A program made the translations under genes and the position numbers. Under the pieces are notes generated by a model. The model worked only from the letters and a program-made list of their open reading frames with translations. It made no database searches and had not been told where the DNA came from. This document shows positions 21,455 to 33,400 of a stretch of DNA of 64,000 nt, one piece after another; within the stretch, counting starts at the first letter, position 1, and each line of letters opens with the position of its first letter. The DNA is from Nonomuraea thailandensis (GTDB taxonomy: Bacteria > Actinomycetota > Actinomycetes > Streptosporangiales > Streptosporangiaceae), in the NCBI RefSeq assembly GCF_024172165.1, contig NZ_JAMZEB010000002.1, positions 2,811,501-2,875,500 on the forward strand, in the 5' to 3' direction.

Positions 21455-24400
21455 TGATTCCGTTGTCGTTCGCGCAGCGCCGGTTGTGGTTCGTCGCCCG
21501 GTCGGAAGGGCCGGGCGCCACCTACAACATGCCGGTCGTGCTGTCGCTGTCGGGCGAGGTCGACGCCGGGGCGCTGGGTCTGGCACTGCGGGATGTGATC
21601 GGGCGGCACGAGGTGCTGCGCACGACCTTCCCGGACGTGGAAGGCGAGCCCTACCAGCACATCGTGGCCGCCGAGGAGCTGGCCTGGGAGCTGACGGTGA
21701 CCGAGGTCGCCCCTGCCCGCCTGCCCGACGCGGTGGCCGAGGCGGCGGCGTACGCCTTCGACCTGTCGTCGGAGGTGCCGATCCGGGCCTGGCTGTTCGA
21801 GGCCGGGGCGGATGAGCGGGTGCTGGTGGTCGTCGTCCATCACATCGCCGGCGACGGCTGGTCGATGAGGCCGCTGGCGCGGGACGTGTCGGTGGCTTAC
21901 GCCGCGCGGTGCGCGGGTGCGGCTCCGGCGTGGGAGCCGTTGCCGGTGCAGTACGCCGACTACACGCTCTGGCAGCGCGAGCTGCTCGGCGACGAGAAGG
22001 ACCCGGACAGCCTCATCTCCACGCAGCTGGCCTACTGGCGCGACGCCCTGGCCGGCATCCCGGAGGAGCTCGGCCTGCCCTACGACCGGCCCCGTCCCGC
22101 GGTGGCCTCGCATCGCGGGCACACGGTGCCGATCGAGGTGCCGGCCGAGGTGCACGCGCGGGTGATCGAGCTGGCGCGCGCGGAAGGCGTGACCACGTTC
22201 ATGGTGTTGCAGGCCGCGCTGGTCGTGTTGCTGTCGCGGCTGGGCGCGGGCACGGACGTTCCCGTCGGCACGACGGTGGCCGGCCGTACCGACGTCGCCC
22301 TGGACGACCTGGTCGGCTTCTTCGTCAACAACGTCGTCCTGCGTACGGACCTGTCCGGCGACCCCGCCTTCACCGAAGTGCTCTCCCGCGTCCGGCAGAC
22401 CGGGTGGAACGCGTTCGCGCACCAGGAACTGCCGTTCGACCGGCTGGTGGAGGAGCTGGCGCCGTCGCGGTCGATGGCCCGGCATCCGCTGTTCCAGGTG
22501 ATGTTCAAGGTCCAGAACCACAGCGCGGCGGAGCTGGAACTGCCGGGAGCCGGTGCCGGCGGGCCGTCCCGCGCGGTGTCCGCGCAGGTCGCGACGGAGC
22601 TGTCGGCGGCCAAGTTCGACCTGGACTTCACGCTGGATGAGGTGTTCGGCGCGGGTGGCGCCGCCGGGGGGCTGCGGGGGTCGGTGGTGGCGGCGGCGGA
22701 TGTGTTCGATCGCGGGTCCGTGGAGGTGCTGGCCGGGCGGTTGGCGCGGGTCCTGGACGCGGTGACCGGTGAGCCGGGTACGCGGTTGAGCGAGGTGGAG
22801 GTGCTGGACGAGGCCGAGCGCCGGCTGCTGGCCGACTGGAACGACACGGCGGCCGAGGTGGCGGCGGGGTCGTTGGTGGAGTTGTTCGAGTCGCAGGTGG
22901 CGCGGGCGCCTCAGGCGGTGGCGGTGGTGGCTGGTGAGGTGCGGTTGTCGTTCGCGGAGGTGGATGAGCGGGCGAACCGGCTGGCGCGGTTGCTGGTGGG
23001 GCGTGGTGTGGGGGCGGAGTCGGTGGTGGGGGTGTGTCTGGAGCGTGGGGCGGGCTTGGTGGTGGCGTTGCTGGCGGTGTTGAAGGCGGGTGGGGCGTAT
23101 GTGGCGCTGGATCCGGCGTATCCGGGGGAGCGGTTGCGGTGGATGGTGACGGACGCGGCGCCGGTGGTGGTGCTGGTCTCGGCGGGGACGGCGGGTGTGG
23201 TGGCGGGGGCGCCGGTGGTGGTGTTGGACGATCCGGTGGTCGGGGCGGAGCTGGCCGGTTATGCCGCGGGCGCGCTGGGTGTGGAGGTGGGTGGCGGGAA
23301 TGCGGCGTATGTGGTTTATACGTCGGGTTCGACGGGGTGGCCGAAGGGTGTGGTGGTGCCGCATCGCGGGGTGGTGAGCCTGTGTGAGTGGTCGGCGCGG
23401 GCTGTGCTGGCGGGAATCGGCCGGGTGGCGTTGACGACGTCGGTGTCGTTCGATGCGTCGTGGAATCAGCTGGCGGGGTTGTTCGCGGGTTGTGAGTTGC
23501 ATGTGGTGGATGGTGAGACGTGGTTGGATGCGGGCCGGTTGGTGGGGTGGCTGGCGGCGGGTGGGGTCGGCTTCATGGAGGTGACGCCGTCGTATGCGCA
23601 GGTGCTGGTGGAGCATGGGTTGGTGGAGCGGGCCGGGTTGAGGCGGCTGGGTGTGGGTGGTGAGGCGGTGCCGGCGGGGTTGTGGGAGCGGCTGGCCGGT
23701 AGCGGGGTGGAGGGGTTCAACTTCTATGGGCCGAGTGAGTGCACGGTGGATACCGCGGTGGCGTGGATCGGGACGCAGCAGGGTCCGGTGATCGGTCCGC
23801 CGGTCGCCAACACGCGGGTGTACGTGCTGGATGATCGTCTGGCGCCGGTGCCGGTCGGGGTGGCGGGGGAGTTGTATGTCGCCGGTGCGGGGGTGGCGCG
23901 TGGTTATTTGAATCGGCCTGGTTTGACGGGTGAGCGGTTCGTGGCGTGCCCGTTCGAGGCTGGGGTGCGGATGTATCGCAGTGGGGATCGGGTGCGGTGG
24001 ACGGCCGGGGGTGAGCTGGAGTTCCTGGGGCGGGTGGATGACCAGGTGAAGGTGCGGGGCTTCCGCGTCGAGCCGGGCGAGGTGCAGGCCGCCGTCGCCA
24101 CGCATCCGCAGGTGGCACAGGCGGCCGTGATCGTGCGGGAGGACCAGCCGGGGGATCGGCGGCTGGTGGCCTACGTGGTGCCGTCGGGTGAGATGTCGCC
24201 CGAGGCGGTACGGGCCCATGTGGCGGAGCGGCTGCCGGAGTACATGGTGCCGTCGGCGGTGGTGGCGCTGGAGGCGCTGCCCCTGACGGCGAACGGCAAG
24301 CTGGATCGGGCCGCGCTGCCCGCTCCCGGAGCGGTGACGAGGGCGGGCCGGGCGCCGGCCGACGCGCGGGAGGAGATGGTGTGCGCGGCGTTCGCCAAGG

Positions 24401-27400
24401 TGCTGGGCGTCGAGTCGGTGGGCGTGGACGACGACTTCTTCGCCCTGGGCGGCCAGTCGCTGCTGGCGATCCGCCTGGTGGCGCTGTTGCAGGGCCGTGG
24501 CGTGTCGGTGTCGGTGCGCTCGTTCTTCCAGGCGCCCACCCCGGCCGGGCTGGCCCGCTCGGTGGGAGAGCAGCAGGTCGAGGTCCCGGCCAACGCCATC
24601 CCGGCCGGCGCCACCTCGATCACCCCCGACATGCTGCCGCTGGTGGACCTGACCGCGGGCGAGCTCGACCGGATCGCGGCCGCGGTGGAGGGCGGCGCGG
24701 CCAACATCGCGGACGTCTACCCCCTGGCGCCGCTCCAGGAAGGTCTGCTGTTCCACCACCTGCTGACAGAGGGTGGCGAGGACGCGTACGTGATGCCCAT
24801 GGTGCTGGAGTTCGACTCCCGCGACCGCCTGGACGCCTTCATCGACGCGGTGCAGCGGGTGGTCGACCGCCACGACATCTACCGCACGTCGATCGTCTGG
24901 GAAGGGCTTCGCGAGCCGGTCCAGGTGGTCTGGCGGCAGGCGACCCTCCCGGTGCGCGAGGTGGCGCTCCCGCAAGGCGACGGCGTTCTGGCCGAACGCC
25001 TGGTCGCCCACGTCGGCCAGGTCATGGACCTGGGCCACGCGCCGCTGATGGACGTACACCTCACCCAGGTTCCCGGCACCGGCCGCTGGCTCGGGCTGGT
25101 GCGCAACCACCACATCGTGCGCGACCACACCGCGCTGGAGATCGTCCTGCGAGAGGTGCGCACGATCCTCGCCCACCGCGACGCCACGCTGCCCCGGCCG
25201 CTGCCGTTCCGGAACTTCGTGGCCCAGGCCCGCGGCGCCGTCGAGCGGGCCGAGCACGAACGCTACTTCACCGGCCTGCTCGGCGACGTCACCGAGCCGA
25301 CCGCGCCGTTCGGCATGGTGGACGTGCGCGGCAACGGCGCGGGCGCGGTCCGCAAGGTGGTGCCGTTCTCCACCGGCCTGCACACCCGGCTGCTGGAGGT
25401 CGCCCGCCGCGTAGGGGCCAGCCCGGCGACGTTGCTGCACGTGGCCTGGTCGCGGGTCCTGGCGGCGGTGTCCGGCCGCGACGACGTCGTGTTCGGCACG
25501 ATCCTGTTCGGCCGCATGAACGCGGGCACCGGCTCCGACCAGGTGCCCGGCCCGTACATGAACACCCTGCCGGTACGCGTGCGCACGGGCGAGCTCGGCG
25601 TGCTGGACGCGGTGTCGGCGATGCGGAGTCAGCTGGCCGGGCTGCTGGAGCACGAACACGCCCCGCTCACGCTGGCTCAGCAGGCCAGCGGTGTGCCGGG
25701 TGACCTGCCGCTGTTCACCGCGCTGTTCAACTACCGCCACAACACGAGCGGGCCCCAGGAGCAGCAGGAACCGAGCGGCGGCCTCGACGGCATCGACCTC
25801 GTCTACCTGCGCGAGCGCACCAACTATCCGCTGCTGGTGTCGGTGGACGACGACGGGAACCGGATCTCGCTGGCGATCGACGCGGTGGCGCCGATCGACC
25901 CGGGCGAGGTGGGGGTGCTGGTCCGCACCGCCACGGAGAACCTGGTCGGCGCGCTGGAGGACTGCCTGGCGGGCGGTCCCGAGATCGGGCTGGGCGCCGT
26001 GGGCGTGCTGGGCGCCGAGGCACTGGACCGGCTGCTGCGTGAGTGGAACGACACGGCTGTGGAGGTGGCGCCGGCCACGCTGGCCGGATTGTTCGAGGCG
26101 CAGGTGGCGCGGACGCCGGATGCGGTGGCGGTGGCCGCGGATGGTGTGGAGCTTTCCTACGCCGAGCTGGATGCCTGGGCGAACCGGCTGGCCGGGGTGC
26201 TGGCGGGCCGGGGTGTGCGGGCCGAGTCGGTGGTGGGGGTGTGTCTGGAGCGGGGCATCGAGTTGGTGGTGTCGGTGCTGGCCGTGCTCAAGGCGGGTGG
26301 CGCGTATCTGCCGATCGATGCGCGTTATCCGGTGGAGCGGATCGCGTTCATGCTCGCCGACACCAGCGCCGTGACCGTGCTGACGTCGGCGGGTCTGGCG
26401 GATCGGCTTCCGCAGGACGTGCGGCCGGTGCTGGTCGAGGATCCCGGGCCGGTCGGCGGGCCGGTGGAGGGGCATGTGCTGCCGGGTCATGCGGCTTATG
26501 TCATCTACACCTCGGGTTCGACCGGGCGGCCGAAGGGGGTGGTGGTCGAGCAGCGGTCGGTGGTGGGGTTCCTGCAGTGGGCGGTGCGGGAGTTCGGCGG
26601 GGCGGACTTCGCTCGTGTGCTGTTCTCGACGTCGTTGACGTTCGACGTGTCGGTGTTCGAGTTGTTCGGTCCGTTGGTGTCGGGTGGTTGTGTCGAGGTC
26701 GTGCCGGATGTGCTGGCGGTCGCCGATGAGAACCGTGACCTGGGCGGGGTGAGCCTGGTCAGTGGCGTGCCGTCGGCGCTGGCGCAGGTGGTCGGTTCCG
26801 ACGTGCTGCATGTCCGGCCCCGGACCGTGGTGCTGGCGGGTGAGGCGTTGTCGGCGGACGTGGTGGCGGGTCTGCGGGCGGCGGTGCCGGGGGCGCGGGT
26901 GGCCAACATTTACGGCCCCACTGAAGCGACTGTCTACGCCACGGCTTGGTATGCCGACGGTGATGTGGACGGCGCCGTGCCGATCGGCCGGCCGGTGGAC
27001 AACGCGCGGGTGTATGTGCTGGACGGCGCGATGAATCCGGTGCCCGTCGGGGTGGCCGGGGAGTTGTATCTGGCCGGTGGCGGGCTGGCGCGCGGCTACC
27101 TCAACCGGCCGGCGCTGACGGGGGAACGTTTCGTCGCCGACCCGTTCTCCGACGCCGGGGGGCGGCTGTATCGGACCGGGGACGTGGTGCGCTGGAACGC
27201 CGATGGTCAGGTGGAGTATCTGGGCCGGGTGGACGAGCAGGTCAAGATCCGCGGGTTCCGGATCGAGCTGGGTGAGGTGCAGGCGGCGGTGGCTGCTCAC
27301 CCGGGTGTGGCGCAGGCGGTGGTGGTGGCCCGGGAGGACACGCCGGGTGACAAGCGCCTGGTCGCCTACGTCGTCCCCGCCGGAGACGAAGCAGATCTGG

Positions 27401-30400
27401 CCGAGGCGGTGCGCGGGTTCGTGGCCGACCGGTTGCCCTCCTACATGGTGCCGGCCGCGATCGTGCCGCTGGACGCGTTGCCACTGAACGCCAACGGCAA
27501 GCTCGACCGCAAGGCCCTGCCCGCCCCGGAGTACACGGCGGGCACCGGCCGTGCCCCCGCCGACGTCCGCGAAGAGATCCTCTGCGCGGCGTTCGCCGAG
27601 GTGCTCGGCCTGGACGGCGTCGGCGTGGACGACGACTTCTTCGCCCTCGGCGGCCACTCCCTGCTCGCGATCCGCCTGGTCGCCCTGGTCCGGTCACGCG
27701 GCGTCTCGGTCTCCGTACGGGCCCTGTTCGAGGCGCCCACCCCCGCCGGGCTGGCGAGGTCGATCGGCGAGACGCTCGCGGCGGTACCCGAGAACCTGAT
27801 CCCGGCCGGCGCCACCGTCATCACGCCCGGCATGCTCCCCCTGGTCGATCTGACCCCGGACGAGATCGACCGCGTGACGGCCACCGTCGAGGGCGGCGCG
27901 CCCAACGTCGCCGACGTCTACCCCCTCGCGCCCCTGCAGGAGGGCCTGCTGTTCCACCACCTGCTGGCGGACGGCGGCGAGGACGCGTACGTGATGCCGA
28001 CGGTGCTGGAGTTCGACTCCCGCGACCGGCTGGACGCCTTCACGGACGCGCTGCAGCGGGTGGTCGACCGCCACGACGTCTACCGCACGTCGATCGTGTG
28101 GCAAGGAGTGCGGGAGCCGGTCCAGGTGGTCTGGCGCCGCGCGGTCATGCCGGTCGAGGAGGTGGAGCTGGACCCGCGCGGCACCGACCCGGTCGCGGAG
28201 CTGGTGACGCGCGGCGGCACGTCGATGGACCTCGGCCGGGCCCCGCTGATCAGGATGCACGCCGCCGCCCTCCCCGGCACCGGGAAGTGGCTGGCCCTGG
28301 TCAGGATCCACCACCTGGTGCAGGACCACACGGCCCTGGAGGTCCTGCTCGACGAGGTACGGGCCTTCCTCACCGGCCGGGGCAGGCACCTGGCGGAGCC
28401 GCTGCCCTTCCGGGACTTCGTCGCCCAGGCCAGGAACGGCGCCCGAGGCGTCGACCACGAACGCTACTTCGCCGGCCTGCTCGGCGACGTCACCGAGCCG
28501 ACCGCGCCCTTCGGCGTCGTGGACGCCCGCCGCGACGGCATGGACACCGTACGGGCCCGCGTCGCCTTCGAACCCGAACTCCACGCCGGGCTGCTGGAGG
28601 CCGCCCGCCGGGTGGGCGCGAGCCCGGCGACGTTGCTGCACGTGGCCTGGTCGCGGGTCCTGGCGGCGGTCTCGGCCGGTGACGACGTGGTCTTCGGCAC
28701 GGTCCTGTTCGGGCGGATGAGCACGAGCGCCGGGTCCGACCGTGTCCCCGGCCCCTTCATCAACACCCTGCCCGTACGCGTGCGCACGGGCGAGCTCGGC
28801 GTGCTGGACGCGGTGTCGGCGATGCGGAGCCAGCTGGCCGGGCTGCTGGAGCACGAACACGCCCCGCTCACGCTGGCTCAGCAGGCCAGCGGTGTGCCGG
28901 GTGACCTGCCGCTGTTCACCGCGCTGTTCAACTACCGCCACAACACCCCGGGCGAGGCCGGACCGGCCGCCGACGAGGGACTGCACGGCATCAGGCGGGT
29001 CTACTTCACCGAGCGCACCAACTATCCGCTGCTCGTGTCGGTGGACGACGACGGCGACGCGATCTCGCTGGCGGTGGACGCGGTGGCGCCGATCGACCCC
29101 CGCAGCGTCGGCACCCTGCTCCGCACCACCACGCGCAACCTCGTCTCCGCGCTGGAATCGGCCCTGGACGGTGGCCCCGACCTGCCGCTGAGCACCGTGG
29201 AGGTGCTGGACCAGCGGGAACAGGACCGGCTGCTGCGTGAGTGGAACGACACGGCCGTGGAGGTGGCGCCGGCCACGCTGGCCGGATTGTTCGAGGCGCA
29301 GGTGGCGCGGACGCCGGATGCGGTGGCGGTGGCCGCGGATGGTGTGGAGCTTTCCTACGCCGAGCTGGATGCCTGGGCGAACCGGCTGGCCGGGGTGCTG
29401 GCGGGCCGGGGTGTGCGGGCCGAGTCGGTGGTGGGGGTGTGTCTGGAGCGGGGCATCGAGTTGGTGGTGTCGGTGCTGGCCGTGCTCAAGGCGGGTGGCG
29501 CGTATCTGCCGATCGATGCGCGTTATCCGGTGGAGCGGATCGCGTTCATGCTCGCCGACACCAGCGCCGTGACCGTGCTGACGTCCGAAGACCTGGTCGA
29601 TCGGCTTCCGCAGGACGTGCGGCCGGTAGTGGTCAACGGCCCGGAACTGCCCGGCAGTCCGGTCGAAACGCGGGCTTTGCCGGGTCATGCGGCTTATGTC
29701 ATCTACACCTCGGGTTCGACCGGGCGGCCGAAGGGGGTGGTGGTTGAGCAGCGGTCGGTGGTGGGGTTCCTGCAGTGGGCGGTGCGGGAGTTCGGCGGGG
29801 CGGACTTCGCTCGTGTGCTGTTCTCGACGTCGTTGACGTTCGACGTGTCGGTGTTCGAGTTGTTCGGTCCGTTGGTGTCGGGTGGTTGTGTCGAGGTCGT
29901 GCCGGATGTGCTGGCGGTCGCCGATGAGAACCGTGACCTGGGCGGGGTGAGCCTGGTCAGTGGCGTGCCGTCGGCGCTGGCGCAGGTGGTCGGTTCCGAC
30001 GTGCTGCATGTCCGGCCCCGGACCGTGGTGCTGGCGGGTGAGGCGTTGTCGGCGGACGTGGTGGCGGGTCTGCGGGCGGCGGTGCCGGGGGCGCGGGTGG
30101 CCAACATTTACGGCCCCACTGAAGCGACTGTCTACGCCACGGCTTGGTATGCCGACGGTGATGTGGACGGCGCCGTGCCGATCGGCCGGCCGGTGGACAA
30201 CGCGCGGGTGTATGTGCTGGACGGCGCGATGAATCCGGTGCCCGTCGGGGTGGCCGGGGAGTTGTATCTGGCCGGTGGCGGGCTGGCGCGCGGCTATCTC
30301 AACCGGCCGGCGCTGACGGGGGAACGTTTCGTCGCCGACCCGTTCTCCGACGCCGGGGGGCGGCTGTATCGGACCGGGGACGTGGTGCGCTGGAACGCCG

Positions 30401-33400
30401 ATGGTCAGGTGGAGTATCTGGGCCGGGTGGACGAGCAGGTCAAGATCCGCGGGTTCCGGATCGAGCTGGGTGAGGTGCAGGCGGCGGTGGCTGCTCACCC
30501 GGGTGTGGCGCAGGCGGTGGTGGTGGCCCGGGAGGACACGCCGGGTGACAAGCGCCTGGTCGCCTACGTCGTCCCCGCCGGAGACGGAACGGGTCTGGCC
30601 GAATCCGTCCGAGCGTTCGTCGCGGACCGGTTGCCCTCCTACATGGTGCCGGCCGCGATCGTGCCGCTGGACGCGTTGCCGCTGAACGCCAACGGCAAGC
30701 TCGACCGCAAGGCCCTGCCTGCCCCCGACCACACCGCCCAAGCGGGACGTGGCCCGGCCGACGTGCGGGAGGAGATTCTCTGCGCCGTCTTCGCGCAGGT
30801 GCTCGGCCTGGACGGCGTCGGCGTGGACGACGACTTCTTCGCCCTCGGCGGCCACTCCCTGCTCGCGGTCCGGCTCGCCAGCCGCGTCCGGTCGGTGCTC
30901 GGCGTCGAGATGCCGCTGCGGGCGTTGTTCGAGACGCCGACGGTGGCGGGGCTCGCGGCCCGGCTGGGCGACGCGGACGCGGCACGGGCCGGACTGGCGG
31001 CGAGGGAGCGGCCGGAGCGGGTGCCGTTGTCGTTCGCGCAGCAACGGTTGTGGTTCATCGGCCAGCTCGAAGGGCGCAGCGCGACCTACAACGTGCCGAT
31101 CGTGTTGCGCCTGGCGGACGAGGTCGATCAGGAGGCGCTCGGCCTGGCCCTGCGGGACGTGATCGAGCGGCACGAGGTGCTGCGGACGGTCTTCCCCGTC
31201 GCGGACGGCGAGCCGTACCAGCACGTCGTGCCCCTGGACGAGCTGGACTGGAGCCTGACGGTCGCCGGCGTGCCCGACGTGGACGAGGCGGTCGCCGGCG
31301 CCACGGAGTACGCCTTCGACCTCACCACGGAGGTGCCGATCCGGGCGTGGCTGTTCGACGAGCGGGTCCTGGTCGTGGTGATCCACCACATCGCCAGCGA
31401 CGGCTGGTCGAGGGCGCCGCTGGCGCGTGACTTCTCGCTGGCGTACGCGGCCCGCCGTGAGGGGCGGGCCCCGGCGTGGGAGCCGATGCCGGTGCAGTAC
31501 GCCGACTACGCCCTCTGGCAGCGCGACCTGCTCGGCGACGAAGCCGACCCGGACAGCCTGATCACGCGCCAGGTCGCGTACTGGCGGGAGGCCTTGGCGG
31601 GGGCGCCGGAGGAGCTGGCGTTGCCGTTCGATCGGCCGCGTCCGGTCGTGGCCTCTCATCGGGGTCACAGTGTGCCGTTGCTGGTTCCGGCCGAGGTGCA
31701 TGCGCGGCTTGTCGCTGTCGCTCGTGCCGAGGGTGTGACGGTGTTCATGGTGTTGCAGGCCGCGCTGGCGGTGCTGTTGTCGCGGCTGGGCGCGGGGACC
31801 GACATTCCGATCGGGTCGGCGAACGCGGGCCGCACGGACGCGGCGCTGGAGGACCTGGTGGGCTGCTTCGTCAACACGCTGGTCGTGCGGGCGGACCTGT
31901 CGGGTGATCCGGAGTTCCGCGCGCTCCTGGCCCGGGTCAGGGAGCGGAGTCTGGCCGCGTTCGCCCACCAGGATGTGCCGTTCGAGCGGCTGGTGGAGGA
32001 GCTGGCGCCGTCGCGGTCGATGGCCCGGCACCCGCTCTTCCAGGTGGTGCTGACCAAGGGCGACACCATCGGCGCGGCCCTGGACCTGCCCGTCGTCCGG
32101 CCGGGAGCCGCGTCGGCGGGCGATCGGGCCGCCAAGTTCGACCTCGACGTGATGGTCAGCGAGGCGTTCGACGGCGAGGGTGCGCCGGCGGGGGTGCGGG
32201 GTTCGGTGACGGTCGCCACGGATCTGTTCGATCCGGAGTGGGCCGAGCGCATCATGCGGTATTGGGTGCGGGTGCTGGAGACGGTGAGCTCCGAGCCGGG
32301 TACGCGGCTCAGCCGCGTGGATCTGCTGGATGCGGGTGAGCGGCTCCGGGTGGTGGAGGGGTGGAACTCCACGGCGGTCGATGGGCTGGGTGCGCCGGTG
32401 GTGGAGTTGTTCGAGGCCCGGGTGGTGGGTCAGCCGGGTGCGGTGGCGCTGGTGGGGCCGGAGGAGGTTTCGTATGCCGAGTTGGATGAGCGGGCCAATC
32501 GGCTGGCTCATGTCCTGGTCGGTGAGGGTGTCGGGGTGGAGTCGGTGGTGGGGGTGTGTCTGGAGCGTGGTGTGGAGCTGATCGTGGCGGTGCTGGCGGT
32601 GTGGAAGGCGGGGGCGGCGTATGTGCCGATTGATCCGGGTCAGCCGGTGGAGCGGATCGCCTACATGCTCGGTGACAGTCGTGCGGTGCTGACGGTCACG
32701 AGTGCGGAGATCGCTGAGGAGTTGCCGGCGGGCCGGGGCCGGGTGCTGGTGCTGGATGACGTGTTCACCGCGATGCGGCTGTCGATGGCGGCCACCGTCG
32801 CCCCTGCCCGCCAGGTTCACGGTGGCCAGGCCGCGTATGTCATTTACACCTCGGGTTCGACGGGGCGTCCGAAGGGTGTGGTGGTGACGCAGGCGGCGCT
32901 GGCCAACTATGTGGGTTCGGTTCCGGGGCGGCTCGGGATGGATGGTGGCCGGTATGCGCTGGTGCAGGGTCAGGCCACTGATCTGGGGAACACGATCGTG
33001 TTCGCCGGTCTCACGCTCGGTGGCCGGGTGCATGTCGTGGCGGAGGAGGTGGCGACCGATCCGGAGGCGTTGCGTGTGGTGCTGGAGGAGGGTCGCGTCG
33101 ACTTCGTCAAGATGGTGCCCTCGCATCTGGCGGCGATGGGTCCGGGGGTGCTGCCGGCCAGGTCGCTGGTGCTGGGTGGGGAGGCGGCGGCCCCGGGCTG
33201 GCTGGAGCAGGTGCTGGGTCAGGCCGGCGAGCGTGGGTGCGCGGTGTTCAACCACTACGGGCCCACCGAGACCACGATCGGCGTGGCCACCACCCGCCTC
33301 ACCGAGGCAGGGGTGATCCCGGTCGGCACCCCCGTGGCCAACACCGCCTTCTACGTCCTGGACGAGCACCTGACCCCGGTGCCGCCGGGTGTCACCGGCG

